From positions 1-64,000 of the forward strand of contig QCHT01000006.1 in the NCBI GenBank assembly GCA_003279445.1: 64,000 nt of DNA, given 5' to 3'. Below are positions 34,413 to 45,345 of this stretch, piece after piece. The translations under genes were made by a program, and so were the position numbers. Source of the DNA: Prochlorococcus sp. AG-402-G10 (GTDB lineage Bacteria > Cyanobacteriota > Cyanobacteriia > PCC-6307 > Cyanobiaceae). How positions within the stretch are numbered: the stretch's first letter is position 1; the number at the start of each line of letters is the position of its first letter. The notes beneath the pieces were generated by a model, which was given only the letters and a program-made list of their open reading frames with translations, did no database searches and was not told where the DNA came from.

Positions 34413-35342
34413 ATGATTAACTTTGAAGCTTATCTATCAGATCCAGTAATAGGCCTTGGTCTGGTCTCCTTCTTCTTAATTCTTTTATCTCTTCCAATTA
34501 CATTTTGGAACATTAGTAGCCAAGCAAGCTCTCCTATCTCTCGCTTTATTATTTCATTAGCAAACCTTGTATTGGCCTCACAATTGTTACTCCGTTGGTG
34601 GCAATCTGGCCATTTCCCTATAAGTAACCTTTACGAATCTTTGTGCTTTCTGACATGGGGATTTACTCTAACCCAACTTTTGATTGAAAGGGTAATACCT
34701 TCAGCCTTTGTTCAAGCTATTCTTACCCCGATATCGTTGCTTTCTATTGCTTTTGCTAGCTTTGCTCTCCCAGAAGAACTTAAGGTTGCGTCACCTTTAG
34801 TCCCAGCCCTTAGATCTAGTTGGTTAGTAATGCATGTCAGTGTAATTATGTGTAGTTATGCTGCTTTGATTTTGGGTTCATTATTGTCAGTTGCGGTATT
34901 AATTTCTAGTAAAGGAAAAGAACTTCAGCTTCGAGGCAGTTCTATGGGCGTAGGTGACTTTCGAGAGAGAGATTATAAGAGCAACCTGATGGTACAAATT
35001 GAAGAATTAACTCCTGTTGAGTTCTCCTCTCCAGAGGTAATTGATAATTTAAGTTACCGGACAATCTCTTTTGGATTTTTATTATTAACCTTTGGTTTAA
35101 TTAGTGGGGCTGTTTGGGCTAATGAAGCCTGGGGAAGTTGGTGGAGTTGGGACCCAAAGGAAACTTGGGCTTTTATCTCTTGGCTTATTTATGCGGCTTA
35201 TTTACACACAAGATTAAGTCGCGGATGGCAAGGAAGAAGACCTGCTTTTATTGCAATAGTAGGCCTATTTGTAATATTAGTTTGTTATATAGGTGTAAAT
35301 CTTCTTGGTATAGGACTCCATAGTTACGGATGGTTTTTGTAA
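34413..35342 (+). CDS. ccsA: Cytochrome c biogenesis protein CcsA
   Basis: 309 aa, about eight membrane helices. The Trp-rich heme-handling motif [20 protein letters not shown] near residue 240 is diagnostic of the system II CcsA/ResC family. Conserved His residues sit in VMHVSVIM and YLHTRLS. CcsA with Ccs1 exports heme and joins it to apocytochromes c such as cytochromes f and c6 in the lumen. It is convergent with rpe (15 bases apart). Confidence 0.94.
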   Translation: MINFEAYLSDPVIGLGLVSFFLILLSLPITFWNISSQASSPISRFIISLANLVLASQLLLRWWQSGHFPISNLYESLCFLTWGFTLTQLLIERVIPSAFVQAILTPISLLSIAFASFALPEELKVASPLVPALRSSWLVMHVSVIMCSYAALILGSLLSVAVLISSKGKELQLRGSSMGVGDFRERDYKSNLMVQIEELTPVEFSSPEVIDNLSYRTISFGFLLLTFGLISGAVWANEAWGSWWSWDPKETWAFISWLIYAAYLHTRLSRGWQGRRPAFIAIVGLFVILVCYIGVNLLGIGLHSYGWFL

Positions 35343-35357
35343 GATTAGAGAATTTAT

Positions 35358-36026
35358 TTATGGTCTTTTGCTATTTCTTATCCCTCTAATTGCATTAGCA
35401 TAATTTGGCTGATTGAATACACCTGAACCGCTAACTATTGCATTTGCTCCAGCTTCTATTACTTTCCAGGCATTGCTTTCTTTGATTCCCCCGTCAACTT
35501 CTATCCAGGGGTCAAGACCTCTCTCATCGCAAAGTCGACGAAGGTCACGAATCTTATCAACTTGATTTTCAATGAAGCTTTGTCCTCCAAAGCCAGGATT
35601 CACACTCATTATTAAAACCAGATCGCATAAATCCAAGCAATATTCAAGAGTATCAAGTGGTGTACTGGGATTTAGAACAGCGCCAGCTTTCTTACCTAAA
35701 TCTTTTATTTGAGCTAGGTTCCTATGGAGATGTGGGCAAGCTTCTACTTGTACGTAAATATGGTCTGCTCCTGCTTTCGCGAAATCCCCAACATACTTTT
35801 CAGGCTCTACGATCATCAAATGAACATCTAATGGCTTTTGAGTTACAGGCCTAAGTGCTTCAACAATTAAAGGACCTATTGTGATATTAGGAACAAATCG
35901 TCCATCCATAACATCGACATGAATCCAGTCAGCACCAGCTTTGTCGATTGCTTCAACTTCTTCCCCTAATCTTGCAAAATCTGCAGAAAGGATCGAAGGA
36001 GCTATGACAAGTGATTTAGAGCTCAT
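35358..36026 (-). CDS. rpe: Ribulose-phosphate 3-epimerase
   Basis: 222 aa TIM barrel. The motifs are [39 protein letters not shown] (metal His and Asp), [24 protein letters not shown] and [12 protein letters not shown]. It interconverts ribulose-5-phosphate and xylulose-5-phosphate in the Calvin cycle and pentose phosphate pathway. It is divergent from glpX, another Calvin-cycle gene, with a 190-base shared upstream region. Confidence 0.97.
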   Translation of the reverse strand: MSSKSLVIAPSILSADFARLGEEVEAIDKAGADWIHVDVMDGRFVPNITIGPLIVEALRPVTQKPLDVHLMIVEPEKYVGDFAKAGADHIYVQVEACPHLHRNLAQIKDLGKKAGAVLNPSTPLDTLEYCLDLCDLVLIMSVNPGFGGQSFIENQVDKIRDLRRLCDERGLDPWIEVDGGIKESNAWKVIEAGANAIVSGSGVFNQPNYANAIRGIRNSKRP

Positions 36027-36216
36027 CGATATTTAAAAAATTACTTTTTGATTCTATTGAATAGCGGTTCATTAAAGGAAAAGTCCTTCCACTGATAAAC
36101 TTATAAATTCAGCAGACAAAAATAGGCATATTTTTGATCAGAGAGTTTCTTCGATCATTTATAGTCATCCCATTATGGGTTCATTTGCTTAGCCCTCAAT
36201 TTATCAAACGTTTAAA

Positions 36217-37221
36217 GTGGATCGTACTCTCATTCAGGAAATTCTCGAAGTTGTCGAACAGGCAGCTATAGCTTCTGCCGAACTAACTGGCCTAGGTAAG
36301 AAAGATGAAGCCGATGCTGCTGCAGTAGAGGCTATGCGTAAAAGAATGGGGAAAATTCAGATGCAGGGTCGGATTGTTATTGGAGAGGGAGAAAGAGATG
36401 AGGCCCCGATGCTCTATATCGGAGAAGAAGTAGGGAGTGGTTCAGGCCCTGGGGTTGATTTTGCAGTTGATCCATGTGAAGGAACTAACCTATGTGCTAA
36501 CAATCAACGTGGTTCTATGGCTGTCTTGGCTGCCTCAGATCGTGGTGGATTGTTTAATGCGCCAGATTTTTATATGAAGAAACTTGCAGCACCACCTGCT
36601 GCTAAGGGAAAAGTCGATATTCGCAAAACTGCTACGGAGAATATAAATATTCTTAGTGACTGTCTTGGAATTGCGGTAAATGATTTAACTATTGTAGTTA
36701 TGGATAGAGCTCGTCATAAAGACTTGATTGCTGAAATTCGTTCTACAGGAGCCAGAGTTCAACCTATCTCTGATGGTGATGTTCAAGCTGCAATAGCTTG
36801 TGGTTTTGCAGGTACAGGGACACATTGTTTAATGGGCATTGGTGCAGCACCTGAAGGTGTTATTTCTGCAGCAGCAATGAGAGCACTTGGCGGGCATTTT
36901 CAAGGCCAGTTAGTTTACGACCCAGCAATTGCTATGACGGAAGAGTGGGCTGACTATACAAAAGAAGGAAACATTGCTCGACTTAATGAGATGGGAATTA
37001 CAGATGGAGATAAAATTTATGAGGCAGATGAATTGGCATCAGGTGATAACGTTGTATTTGCTGGTAGTGGAATTACTGATGGGCTTTTATTTAACGGAGT
37101 TAAGTTTGAGAAGGACTGTACACGTACTAGTAGTCTTGTAATTAGTACCCTTGATAATACTGCTCGCTTCACCAATACTGTTCACATCAAAGACGGTGCA
37201 AAAAGCATTGCTTTAACTTAG
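36217..37221 (+). CDS. glpX: Bifunctional fructose-1,6-/sedoheptulose-1,7-bisphosphatase (class II, GlpX type)
   Basis: 334 aa from a GTG start. Family segments are [20 protein letters not shown] and [20 protein letters not shown] (metal and phosphate binding), [20 protein letters not shown] and [15 protein letters not shown]. In cyanobacteria this enzyme does both the FBPase and SBPase steps of the Calvin cycle. The upstream region includes a CCCAT/ATGGG mini-hairpin near 36168, not clearly regulatory. Confidence 0.97.
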   Translation: MDRTLIQEILEVVEQAAIASAELTGLGKKDEADAAAVEAMRKRMGKIQMQGRIVIGEGERDEAPMLYIGEEVGSGSGPGVDFAVDPCEGTNLCANNQRGSMAVLAASDRGGLFNAPDFYMKKLAAPPAAKGKVDIRKTATENINILSDCLGIAVNDLTIVVMDRARHKDLIAEIRSTGARVQPISDGDVQAAIACGFAGTGTHCLMGIGAAPEGVISAAAMRALGGHFQGQLVYDPAIAMTEEWADYTKEGNIARLNEMGITDGDKIYEADELASGDNVVFAGSGITDGLLFNGVKFEKDCTRTSSLVISTLDNTARFTNTVHIKDGAKSIALT

Positions 37222-37255
37222 GAAACCCTTAAATTGTTATTTACAAAATTTACCT

Positions 37256-38566
37256 ATGAACATTGCTGTTGTCGGTCTTAGTCATCGGACAGCACCTGTT
37301 GAAGTCCGAGAAAAACTAAGTATTTCTGATGATAATATTAAAGATTCTTTTGATTCATTAAAGGAAAATGAACAAGTAATAGAGGTATCTATTCTTAGTA
37401 CTTGTAATAGGCTTGAGATATATGCTCTGGTGAAAGATCAGGAATTAGGTCTTTTTGCAATTAAGGAATTCCTACTTAATCATTCTGGTTTAAATAAAGA
37501 AGACTTGTATCCTCATTTGTTTAGTTTTAATCAAGCTGAAGCAGTTAATCATTTGATGAGAGTTTCAGGTGGTCTAGATAGTTTGGTCTTAGGTGAAGGA
37601 CAAATACTTTCTCAAGTAAAAAAAATGGTTCGGCTTGGACAAGAAAATCAATCTCTTGGTCCAATATTTAATCGCTTACTAACTCAGGCAGTTAGCACAG
37701 GTAAAAGGGTACGTTCAGAGACAAATTTAGGTACAGGTGCTGTCTCAATTAGTTCAGCAGCTGTTGAACTTGCTCAATTAAAGCTTGGTCAATCTTTAGG
37801 AAAAGATCAATTGATAAGTCTTGAATCAGAGGAGGTTGCAGTTATTGGTGCTGGCAGAATGAGTCGTTTGCTTTTACAGCATTTGCACTCAAAAGGATGT
37901 TCCAGATTGACACTTTTAAATCGAACTTTAAAAAGGGCAGAATCTCTTGCTTCAGACTTCCCTGGTTTGGAGATTAAATGTGGCCTTTTAGATGGTTTAG
38001 ATGATTGCCTTAAATGCTCAACTTTGCTTTTTACTAGTACTGCTTCAGATTCCCCAATTATTACGGCAGAGAGATTAAGGAATTTTGAAAGAAAAACAAT
38101 TTTACGTTTGATTGATATTGGTGTACCGAGGAATATCTCAGCAGATGTTTCTGATGTAAATGGTTTTGAAGCTCATGATGTAGATGATTTGCAAGAGGTC
38201 GTTGCAAGAAACCAGGATGCACGTCAGAAGATGGCTCTTGAGGCAGAAACTCTAATTAATGAAGAGGCAAACTCATTTTTAGAATGGTGGGCAAGCCTAG
38301 AGGCTGTTCCGATAATCAATCGTTTGCGCTCTGGTTTAGAAGCCATAAGAAAAGAAGAGTTACAAAAGGCTTTAAGTCGAATGGGACCTGATTTTTCAGC
38401 CAGAGAAAGGAAAGTTGTTGAAGCTTTAAGCAAAGGGATAATAAATAAGATTCTTCATACTCCTGTAACAAACCTGAGAGCTCCACAGCCAAGTACTCAG
38501 CGCAAAGCAGCAATAAAGCTTGTTGAATCCCTTTTTAACCTAGGTGTTTCAGATAATGATCCTTAA
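37256..38566 (+). CDS. hemA: Glutamyl-tRNA reductase
   Basis: 436 aa. The first step of C5-pathway tetrapyrrole synthesis: it reduces Glu-tRNA to glutamate-1-semialdehyde. MNIAVVGLSHRTAPVEVREK opens the catalytic domain. STCNRLEIYA holds the catalytic Cys. GLDSLVLGEGQILSQVK and VAVIGAGRMSRLLLQHL (NADPH domain) follow, then a C-terminal dimerisation helix. It lies 34 bases after glpX and may be cotranscribed with it. Confidence 0.97.
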   Translation: MNIAVVGLSHRTAPVEVREKLSISDDNIKDSFDSLKENEQVIEVSILSTCNRLEIYALVKDQELGLFAIKEFLLNHSGLNKEDLYPHLFSFNQAEAVNHLMRVSGGLDSLVLGEGQILSQVKKMVRLGQENQSLGPIFNRLLTQAVSTGKRVRSETNLGTGAVSISSAAVELAQLKLGQSLGKDQLISLESEEVAVIGAGRMSRLLLQHLHSKGCSRLTLLNRTLKRAESLASDFPGLEIKCGLLDGLDDCLKCSTLLFTSTASDSPIITAERLRNFERKTILRLIDIGVPRNISADVSDVNGFEAHDVDDLQEVVARNQDARQKMALEAETLINEEANSFLEWWASLEAVPIINRLRSGLEAIRKEELQKALSRMGPDFSARERKVVEALSKGIINKILHTPVTNLRAPQPSTQRKAAIKLVESLFNLGVSDNDP

Positions 38567-38678
38567 AATTCTTGATCATTTTCATTGTGACCTTATGGAA
38601 CCCTGCTTTAACTGTCTATTTAATTAGTTTTTGGGACCATATTCAAGTAGGTTTGCAAAATCTTTTTTTAGGTTTGGC

Positions 38679-39974
38679 ATGAAGAGAGTCTTAGCCATTA
38701 TTCTTGGTGGCGGTAAAGGTTCACGTCTTTATCCTTTAACTAAAATGAGGGCTAAGCCTGCCGTTCCTTTGGCAGGCAAATATCGTTTAATTGATATTCC
38801 TATAAGTAATTGCATTAATTCGAACATTACCAAGATGTACGTTTTGACGCAGTTCAATAGTGCTTCATTGAATAGACATTTAGCCCAGACTTATAATTTA
38901 AGTTCTCCTTTTGCTCAAGGTTTTGTAGAAGTCTTAGCGGCTCAACAAACACCAGAAAGTCCTTCATGGTTTGAAGGTACGGCAGATGCAGTAAGAAAAT
39001 ATCAGTGGTTATTTCAGGAATGGGATGTAGATGAGTATTTGATCTTGTCTGGAGATCAACTTTATCGAATGGATTACAGTCTATTCGTTAATCATCACAG
39101 AGAGACAGGAGCTGACTTAACAGTTGCTGCTTTGCCAGTTGATGGAGATCAAGCAGAAGGGTTTGGATTGATGCGCACTGATGAAAATGGAAATATTAAG
39201 GAGTTTAGAGAGAAGCCATCAGGCGATTCACTTAAGGCAATGGCAGTTGATACTTCTCGCTTTGGACTTTCTAAAGAGTCTGCTAGCCAACGCCCTTATC
39301 TCGCTTCAATGGGCATTTATGTGTTTAGCCGTGCAACATTATTCGATCTACTTAATAAGCATCCGGACCATAAAGACTTTGGCAAGGAAGTGATCCCTGA
39401 AGCCTTAAATAGAGGTGATTCACTTAAAAGTTATGTTTTCGATGATTATTGGGAGGATATTGGAACTATTGGAGCATTTTATGAATCAAACTTGGCCCTG
39501 ACCCAGCAACCTAAACCTCCTTTTAGTTTTTATGATGAAAAATTCCCTATTTATACTCGTGCAAGATATTTACCACCATCCAAATTAGTTGATGCTCAAA
39601 TTACAGATTCTATTGTTGGAGAAGGCTCTATTCTTAAATCATGTAGCATACATCATTGTGTTTTAGGTGTTCGAAGCAGAATTGAGAGTGATGTGGTTTT
39701 ACAAGATTCACTTGTTATGGGCTCTGATTTCTATGAATCCGGAGAAGAAAGACTTGCTTTAAGAAATGGTGGGGGAATACCCTTAGGCGTTGGTAAAGGA
39801 ACTACTGTTAAAAGAGCAATCTTGGATAAAAATACTCGGATTGGAGAAAATGTGACGATCATTAATAAGGATAATGTTGAGGAAGCAGACCGCTCTGATC
39901 AAGGCTTTTATATTCGTAATGGGATTGTTGTTATTGTAAAAAATGCCAGTATTTCTGATGGAACCATTATTTAA
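38679..39974 (+). CDS. glgC: Glucose-1-phosphate adenylyltransferase (ADP-glucose pyrophosphorylase)
   Basis: 431 aa from the ATG at 38679 ([20 protein letters not shown]). Sixteen codons upstream are open but not conserved-looking. The nucleotide loop [21 protein letters not shown], the substrate loop [13 protein letters not shown] and a C-terminal beta-helix ([20 protein letters not shown]) are all present. It makes ADP-glucose for glycogen and is normally activated by 3-phosphoglycerate. Followed by gnd and pgl, so storage and oxidative pentose genes cluster here. Confidence 0.97.
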   Translation: MKRVLAIILGGGKGSRLYPLTKMRAKPAVPLAGKYRLIDIPISNCINSNITKMYVLTQFNSASLNRHLAQTYNLSSPFAQGFVEVLAAQQTPESPSWFEGTADAVRKYQWLFQEWDVDEYLILSGDQLYRMDYSLFVNHHRETGADLTVAALPVDGDQAEGFGLMRTDENGNIKEFREKPSGDSLKAMAVDTSRFGLSKESASQRPYLASMGIYVFSRATLFDLLNKHPDHKDFGKEVIPEALNRGDSLKSYVFDDYWEDIGTIGAFYESNLALTQQPKPPFSFYDEKFPIYTRARYLPPSKLVDAQITDSIVGEGSILKSCSIHHCVLGVRSRIESDVVLQDSLVMGSDFYESGEERLALRNGGGIPLGVGKGTTVKRAILDKNTRIGENVTIINKDNVEEADRSDQGFYIRNGIVVIVKNASISDGTII

Positions 39975-40129
39975 ATAATTAGAATAATCTTGCGATGAGA
40001 TAAATATAGAATTGTTTCCCAAGATATTTCCTGATGATAAGAATGGTTCATTCCTGACATTCAAAGTGAAATGGCAGCATATTTTTCTTGCGTTCGTCAC
40101 ACTTGTCAAAGTTGATAAATGACTTTCAT

Positions 40130-41548
40130 ATGTCCAAGGCACATTTTGGCTTAGTCGGTCTTGGTGTAATGGGAGAGAATCTCGTCCTTAACGCCGAGAG
40201 AAATGGTTTCTCTAGTGTTGTTTTTAATCGTACTTATTCAAAGACGGAAGCTTTTCTGAATGGCAGAGGGGCTTTTAAGGCAATATCTGGAGCAGTTGAT
40301 CTTAAAGACTTTGTTAATAAGTTAGAGAGACCTAGGCGAATCTTGATGATGGTAAAAGCTGGTCCTGCTACTGATGCTGTTATTCAGCAGATTTCCCCTT
40401 TTTTGGAAGAGGGCGATTTGTTGATTGATGGTGGAAATTCTTTATTCTCGGACACTGAAAGGAGAGTTCGGGAATTGGAAAGTAAAAGCTTTGGTTATAT
40501 AGGAATGGGTGTTTCAGGTGGATCAAAAGGAGCTCTGGAAGGCCCAAGTATGATGCCTGGAGGAACAAAGGCTTCTTATGACGCTATTGAAAGCTTGCTA
40601 ACAAAAATGGCAGCCCAAGTTGAAGATGGTCCTTGCGTTACATACATAGGTCCAGGAGGCTCTGGACACTTTGTCAAGACAGTGCATAACGGCATTGAAT
40701 ATGGACTTGAGCAAATACTTGCTGAAGGTTATGACCTCATGAAAAGATTATGTGGAATGAATTGCGAAGGTATTGCTGATGTTTTTAAATTTTGGAATTC
40801 TAGTGAAGAGCTTTCTTCTTATCTTGTTGAGATAACAGAAATTTGTTTAAGGACTAAAGATCCAGAAGATGGTTCTGATTTAGTCGAAAAAATAATGGAT
40901 AAAGCGGGGCAAAAAGGTACAGGTTTATGGACAGTAATTAGTGCATTGCAATTAGGAGCATCTGTCCCAACTATTTACGCTTCTCTTAATGCTCGAGTTA
41001 TGAGTTCCATGAAATCTCAGAGAGTAAAGGCAGAAATCATTTTAGGTTCTAAATCCTTCAGCAATTCTAATTTAGGCTCCATCTCAGATGGCATGGCACC
41101 CATTATGGATGCTGTCATATTGTCTACCATTGCTAGCTATGCCCAGGGTATGGAGATTCTGAAGTTGGCATCTGATGAATATAACTACAACCTTCATATG
41201 CCATCTATCGCACAGATTTGGAAGGGCGGTTGTATTATTCGCTCAACTCTTTTGAAAAGAATACAGGATGCTTACAATCTTGACTCACAATTGCCAAACC
41301 TATTAATAGACCCTTGGTTCGCTAGCCAGGTGACTCGTAGATTACCTGGGTTGACGAGAGTCGTTTCTGTTGCTAATCAAGAAGGTATACCTGTCCCATG
41401 CTTTAGTAGTACGCTTGATTATATAAATAGCTATAGCACCTCACGTTTGCCTCAAAATTTAGTTCAGGCGATGCGCGATTGCTTTGGGTCTCATACGTAT
41501 GAACGTATCGATAAAACAGGGAATTTTCATACTGATTGGATTAATTAA
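40130..41548 (+). CDS. gnd: 6-phosphogluconate dehydrogenase (decarboxylating)
   Basis: 472 aa from the ATG at 40130 (MSKAHFGLVGLGVMGENLVL). NADP-binding GLGVMGENL, the substrate motif MGVSGGSKGALEGPSMMPGG, VKTVHNGIEYG with the catalytic Lys, and the C-terminal domain are present. It converts 6-phosphogluconate to ribulose-5-phosphate with NADPH and CO2. It precedes pgl by 2 bases, so two successive oxidative pentose phosphate enzymes form an operon, important for night metabolism. Confidence 0.97.
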   Translation: MSKAHFGLVGLGVMGENLVLNAERNGFSSVVFNRTYSKTEAFLNGRGAFKAISGAVDLKDFVNKLERPRRILMMVKAGPATDAVIQQISPFLEEGDLLIDGGNSLFSDTERRVRELESKSFGYIGMGVSGGSKGALEGPSMMPGGTKASYDAIESLLTKMAAQVEDGPCVTYIGPGGSGHFVKTVHNGIEYGLEQILAEGYDLMKRLCGMNCEGIADVFKFWNSSEELSSYLVEITEICLRTKDPEDGSDLVEKIMDKAGQKGTGLWTVISALQLGASVPTIYASLNARVMSSMKSQRVKAEIILGSKSFSNSNLGSISDGMAPIMDAVILSTIASYAQGMEILKLASDEYNYNLHMPSIAQIWKGGCIIRSTLLKRIQDAYNLDSQLPNLLIDPWFASQVTRRLPGLTRVVSVANQEGIPVPCFSSTLDYINSYSTSRLPQNLVQAMRDCFGSHTYERIDKTGNFHTDWIN

Positions 41549-41550
41549 AA

Positions 41551-42264
41551 ATGGCTACTTTTGATATACAAAAAGTTGAAGATGAAGAGCATTTAGCTTG
41601 CTTGGCTTCTCAATTAATTAGTGATCAAATCAAATTTGGTTTAAGGCACAAAGATAACTTCCAGATGGCTCTTTCAGGAGGCTCAACTCCTCGCAAGACT
41701 TATGAGCTCTTAAGAGAAGAAATACTTCCTTGGGATCGAGTTGGAATAATGTTAGGCGATGAGAGGTGGGTGCCCTGTGATGACCAGTCAAGCAATGCTC
41801 TAATGCTTCGTCAGACGTTACTTGCCTCTGGCCCTGGATCCCAGGCGTCTTTTTATCCCACCCCTACTGTTGAATTTAAAACTCCACAAGAGAGTGCTAG
41901 AGAATTTTCTGAACAAATAAAAAGAATTTTCAACACCGATTCACCTTGTTTTGACTTAATTCTTTTAGGGCTTGGTGAGGACGGACACACTGCCTCTTTG
42001 TTCCCCGGAACTCAGTCTTTAAATGTAAGAAATTCTCTGGCAACCGTTAGTACTGGGAAATCAAAAGAACGTATAACACTTACGGCTAGTGTTCTTAGTT
42101 CTGCTTCTAAGGTTATTTTCTTGGTCAGTGGAGAAGGCAAACAAACTGCACTAAAGCGTTTGTTAGATCCAAATGAATCATATGAGAGAACACCAGCAAA
42201 GTTGGTAAACCCCGATTCGGAAATTGTTTTGCTAGTTGACAAAGCTGCTGCTGCTTTAATTTGA
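41551..42264 (+). CDS. pgl: 6-phosphogluconolactonase
   Basis: 237 aa. Family motifs are MALSGGSTPRKTYELL, WDRVGIMLGDERWVPCDDQSSN and DLILLGLGEDGHTASLFPGT, and the last holds the catalytic region. It hydrolyses 6-phosphogluconolactone to 6-phosphogluconate, the step before Gnd. Near-abutting gnd implies translational coupling. Confidence 0.96.
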   Translation: MATFDIQKVEDEEHLACLASQLISDQIKFGLRHKDNFQMALSGGSTPRKTYELLREEILPWDRVGIMLGDERWVPCDDQSSNALMLRQTLLASGPGSQASFYPTPTVEFKTPQESAREFSEQIKRIFNTDSPCFDLILLGLGEDGHTASLFPGTQSLNVRNSLATVSTGKSKERITLTASVLSSASKVIFLVSGEGKQTALKRLLDPNESYERTPAKLVNPDSEIVLLVDKAAAALI

Positions 42265-42340
42265 TATGAACCTATTTATTACTTCCTTTAATCGCTTTTC
42301 AGTCAATTTACTTCTAATAATTTTTTGATAGGATGACAAA

Positions 42341-42895
42341 ATGTCCAACGACAATATCTTAATTGCTGACTCAAAAGACTTCTCGACGTGGAGAATGATC
42401 AACGACACTATTATGGGTGGCTCTAGCGAAGGAATATGTAAATTAACTTCTGCCGGACTTTCTTTAGAAGGGACTTTGATTGAAGAGAATGGTGGTTTTG
42501 TTAGCTGTTGTTCGTCTTTGTTCGCTCCACCATTAGATTTTACTAGTTTTCGTGGGATTCAAATTAATATTGATGGGCAAGGTAGAACGCTGAAAATTGC
42601 AATTGCTTGTGAGGGGAATTTTAGCCGTCTTACACAATTCTTCTCAACAGGAATTCGATGGGTAGCAGAAATAGAAACAAACAAATTTGGAACTACAGTT
42701 GCTCAAATTCCTTTTGAAGCTTTTTTGCCAACTATTCGAGCAAAGCCAGTTCGATTTCCGCTGAAGTTTAAATCTAGTTCAATTACGCAAATTCAACTAC
42801 TTCATTCAAGGTTTGGAACTGACGGAGAACTAAATCAAGGCTTCAAACCAGGCCCCTTTTCTATACTTCTCCGTTCTATAAGTGCATATTCTTGA
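42341..42895 (+). CDS. CIA30 family protein (NDUFAF1-like beta-sandwich)
   Basis: 184 aa. The CIA30 pattern is recognisable: WRMINDTIMGGSSEGICKLT near residue 20, then GGFVSCCSSLFAPPLDFTSF, FRGIQINIDGQGRTLKIAIA and the later VAQIPFEAFLPTIRAKPVRF. The family is a galactose-binding-like fold; the mitochondrial member assists complex I assembly. In cyanobacteria the role is unknown, and assembly of NDH-1 or another thylakoid complex is only a possibility. It overlaps the next gene by 14 bases. Confidence 0.82.
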   Translation: MSNDNILIADSKDFSTWRMINDTIMGGSSEGICKLTSAGLSLEGTLIEENGGFVSCCSSLFAPPLDFTSFRGIQINIDGQGRTLKIAIACEGNFSRLTQFFSTGIRWVAEIETNKFGTTVAQIPFEAFLPTIRAKPVRFPLKFKSSSITQIQLLHSRFGTDGELNQGFKPGPFSILLRSISAYS

Positions 42896-43283
42896 GTCTA
42901 GTAATGATATCTTAATGGAGGTTGCGAAGGCATGTGATCATTGCTTTATGCCGTGGAGGCATTCTGTTATAGATAACTCTGCCCCCTCGCTATCTGACTC
43001 ATCGGACGAGCTTATTGATCTAACATTAAAAGTAGAATGTAGGGGTGAGGATGGTCAACGTTATCCAAGAAATGACCTTGAACTAGAAATTTATAAAAGT
43101 GGTTCGGATTTAAGTATTACTCTCGCTTGGCCCTTTTACCCTAATAGGCCAATTCTTTGGAATGGAGGGCATTCGATTTGGATGGATCCTATAAATGGGA
43201 AACGTTCATCAACTCCTGTTGAAGGATCTTCTCTAGAGGCATTGGCTAGAAGACTTAGATCTATTTTCTTAATAGAAGAGTAA
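42882..43283 (+). CDS. Conserved hypothetical protein, 133 aa
   Basis: Begins at GTG 42882, overlapping the CIA30 gene by 14 bases; ATG 42912 (MEVAKACDHC) is an alternative. The body has Trp- and Pro-rich segments (SITLAWPFYPNRPILWNGGH, then SIWMDPINGKR), suggesting a compact beta-rich protein. No known domain. The overlap points to a shared function with CIA30, as yet unknown. Convergent with ilvD at 10 bases. Confidence 0.65.
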   Translation: MHILESSNDILMEVAKACDHCFMPWRHSVIDNSAPSLSDSSDELIDLTLKVECRGEDGQRYPRNDLELEIYKSGSDLSITLAWPFYPNRPILWNGGHSIWMDPINGKRSSTPVEGSSLEALARRLRSIFLIEE

Positions 43284-43293
43284 GATCTGTTTT

Positions 43294-44964
43294 TTAATCT
43301 TGATCGGTAACAGCTCCTTTGCTTGAACTGCTAACTAAACGAGCATATTTTCCAAGAATACCTTTTGAATATTTGGCTGTTGGCTTAACCCAACTTTTCC
43401 TTCTTTCAGCAATCACCTTTTCGTCAACATTTAGTTGAACAAGCTTTTGATTAGCGTCGACTGTAATGCTGTCACCATTTTCAATTAAGGCAATATTTCC
43501 ACCAATAGCCGCTTCGGGAGCGACATGGCCAACGACAAGGCCATAAGTTCCCCCACTAAATCGTCCATCTGTAATTAGAGCAACCTTGTCACCAAGACCT
43601 TGCCCAACGATTGCTGACGTAGGTGCAAGCATTTCTCTCATGCCTGGACCACCAACTGGGCCTTCGTTCCGAATAACTACAACATCACCTGCATGGATTT
43701 CTTTTTGGAGAATTGCTTCTAGACAATCTTCTTCGCTTTCAAATACTTTTGCAGAACCAGTCAGTACTGGTTCTTTTATGCCACTGATTTTTGCAACACT
43801 ACCTTCGCTAGCAATATTACCTTTAAGAATTGCTAAATGACCTTTTTTGTATATTGGGGAACTTATTGGGCGAATTACTTCTTGATTTGTTGGTGGTGTA
43901 TCAGGTATCTCCTCAAGAAGCTCTTTGATAGTCTTGTCTTCTATTGTTTTGCAATGTCCATGAATTAAACCGGCCTTAAGAAGTATTTTCATGACTTGAG
44001 GTATTCCACCGGCTTTATGTAGATCTACGGTCACGTATTTGCCACTTGGTTTTAAATCACAAAGGACAGGAACCTTTTGTCTGATTCTCTCAAAATCATC
44101 AATTGATAGTCCAATTCCTGCAGAACCTGCAATGGCTAAAAGATGTAACACAGCATTGGTTGACCCCCCTACTGCCATAACAACGCTAATGGCATTTTCA
44201 AATGCCTCTTTTGTTAATAAATCAAGGGGCCTAATATTTTTTTTGATTGCATTGACAAGAGCCTGAGCACTTTTCTCTGTGCTTATTAACTTCTCGTTGT
44301 CTTCTGCTGCCATGGTTGAGCTATAGGGAAGACTCAGCCCCATTGCTTCGATGGCCGCAGACATGGTATTGGCTGTAAACATTCCTCCACAGCTGCCTGC
44401 GCCTGGAATGCAATTCTTTTCAACCTCCATCAAGGTTTCTTTTGATATTTTTCCACTAGTTAATTGGCCTACTGCTTCAAAAGCGCTGACCACTGTTAAA
44501 TCTTTCCCGTTTAATCTCCCTGGTTTTATTGTCCCTCCATAAACAAATATTGAAGGTATATTCATTCTTGCCATAGCAATCATTGCACCTGGCATGTTTT
44601 TATCGCATCCACCAATTGCAAGTACACCATCCATACTTTGTGCATTGCAAGCTGTTTCTATTGAGTCAGCTATTACTTCCCTAGAGACTAAGGAATACTT
44701 CATCCCTTCTGTACCCATAGATATACCATCACTAACTGTTATCGTTCCAAACATTTGGGGCATACCACCGCCTTTTTTAATTGCGACTTCAGCCTTTTGA
44801 GCCAGTTGGTTTAATCCAATATTGCAAGGTGTAATAGTGCTATAGCCATTTGCTATTCCAATTATCGGTTTAGTGAAATCTTCGTCACTAAAACCAACTG
44901 CCCTTAGCATTGCCCTGTTTGGTGCTCTTTGGACTCCTTGTGTTATGGCACTAGATCTAAGCAT
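43294..44964 (-). CDS. ilvD: Dihydroxy-acid dehydratase
   Basis: 556 aa. It dehydrates dihydroxy acids in valine, leucine and isoleucine synthesis. The Fe-S Cys appear in [27 protein letters not shown] and [34 protein letters not shown] near the C-terminus is the signature. Cluster spacing is that of the usual bacterial enzyme. It functions with leuB (55495) in branched-chain synthesis, though not in one operon. Confidence 0.97.
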   Translation of the reverse strand: MLRSSAITQGVQRAPNRAMLRAVGFSDEDFTKPIIGIANGYSTITPCNIGLNQLAQKAEVAIKKGGGMPQMFGTITVSDGISMGTEGMKYSLVSREVIADSIETACNAQSMDGVLAIGGCDKNMPGAMIAMARMNIPSIFVYGGTIKPGRLNGKDLTVVSAFEAVGQLTSGKISKETLMEVEKNCIPGAGSCGGMFTANTMSAAIEAMGLSLPYSSTMAAEDNEKLISTEKSAQALVNAIKKNIRPLDLLTKEAFENAISVVMAVGGSTNAVLHLLAIAGSAGIGLSIDDFERIRQKVPVLCDLKPSGKYVTVDLHKAGGIPQVMKILLKAGLIHGHCKTIEDKTIKELLEEIPDTPPTNQEVIRPISSPIYKKGHLAILKGNIASEGSVAKISGIKEPVLTGSAKVFESEEDCLEAILQKEIHAGDVVVIRNEGPVGGPGMREMLAPTSAIVGQGLGDKVALITDGRFSGGTYGLVVGHVAPEAAIGGNIALIENGDSITVDANQKLVQLNVDEKVIAERRKSWVKPTAKYSKGILGKYARLVSSSSKGAVTDQD

Positions 44965-45012
44965 GATTCAGTTGTGAGAGAAATTGTCGCTTCGTTTTGA
45001 TTGAGTTTTAAA

Positions 45013-45312
45013 TTACTCATTTTCTCCTAGGTCTTCTAGTTGCTTTCTTACATCTGCAATAGCAGCGTTTAATTTTTCAACTCGCTCTTCTAATTTTTCG
45101 TTTTTCTTTTCACCTATAGATGTTGAAGAGGTCTCAAATGCTTCTGATCCATCTTGAATTCTTGGAGCGTAAAGCATTGCCTTTTGTTTTCTTGTTTGTT
45201 GTCTTCTTTCAGCCTCAGAAAATAGCCACCAAGCAAGTCCAGCTGCCCCTAAAATGGCACCACTTAAAAGAGAACCTAAGCTGCCACTCGATGACTCACG
45301 GTATGGATCCAT
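45013..45312 (-). CDS. Small membrane protein with coiled coil, 99 aa
   Basis: One helix near the N-terminus (LGSLLSGAILGAAGLAWWLF) is followed by a charged linker and a C-terminal coiled coil (EERVEKLNAAIADVRKQLEDLGENE). The layout suggests a membrane-anchored scaffold or organiser. No family is assigned. It lies between the Upp-like gene and ilvD on the same strand. Confidence 0.7.
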   Translation of the reverse strand: MDPYRESSSGSLGSLLSGAILGAAGLAWWLFSEAERRQQTRKQKAMLYAPRIQDGSEAFETSSTSIGEKKNEKLEERVEKLNAAIADVRKQLEDLGENE

Positions 45313-45345
45313 AGTAAAATTTTGCCTGTCTTAATACTAATGCGA

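Noticed and set aside
38631-38678. N-terminal extension of glgC by 16 codons
   Set aside because: [16 protein letters not shown] at 38679 is the known N-terminus and gives the usual 431 residues.
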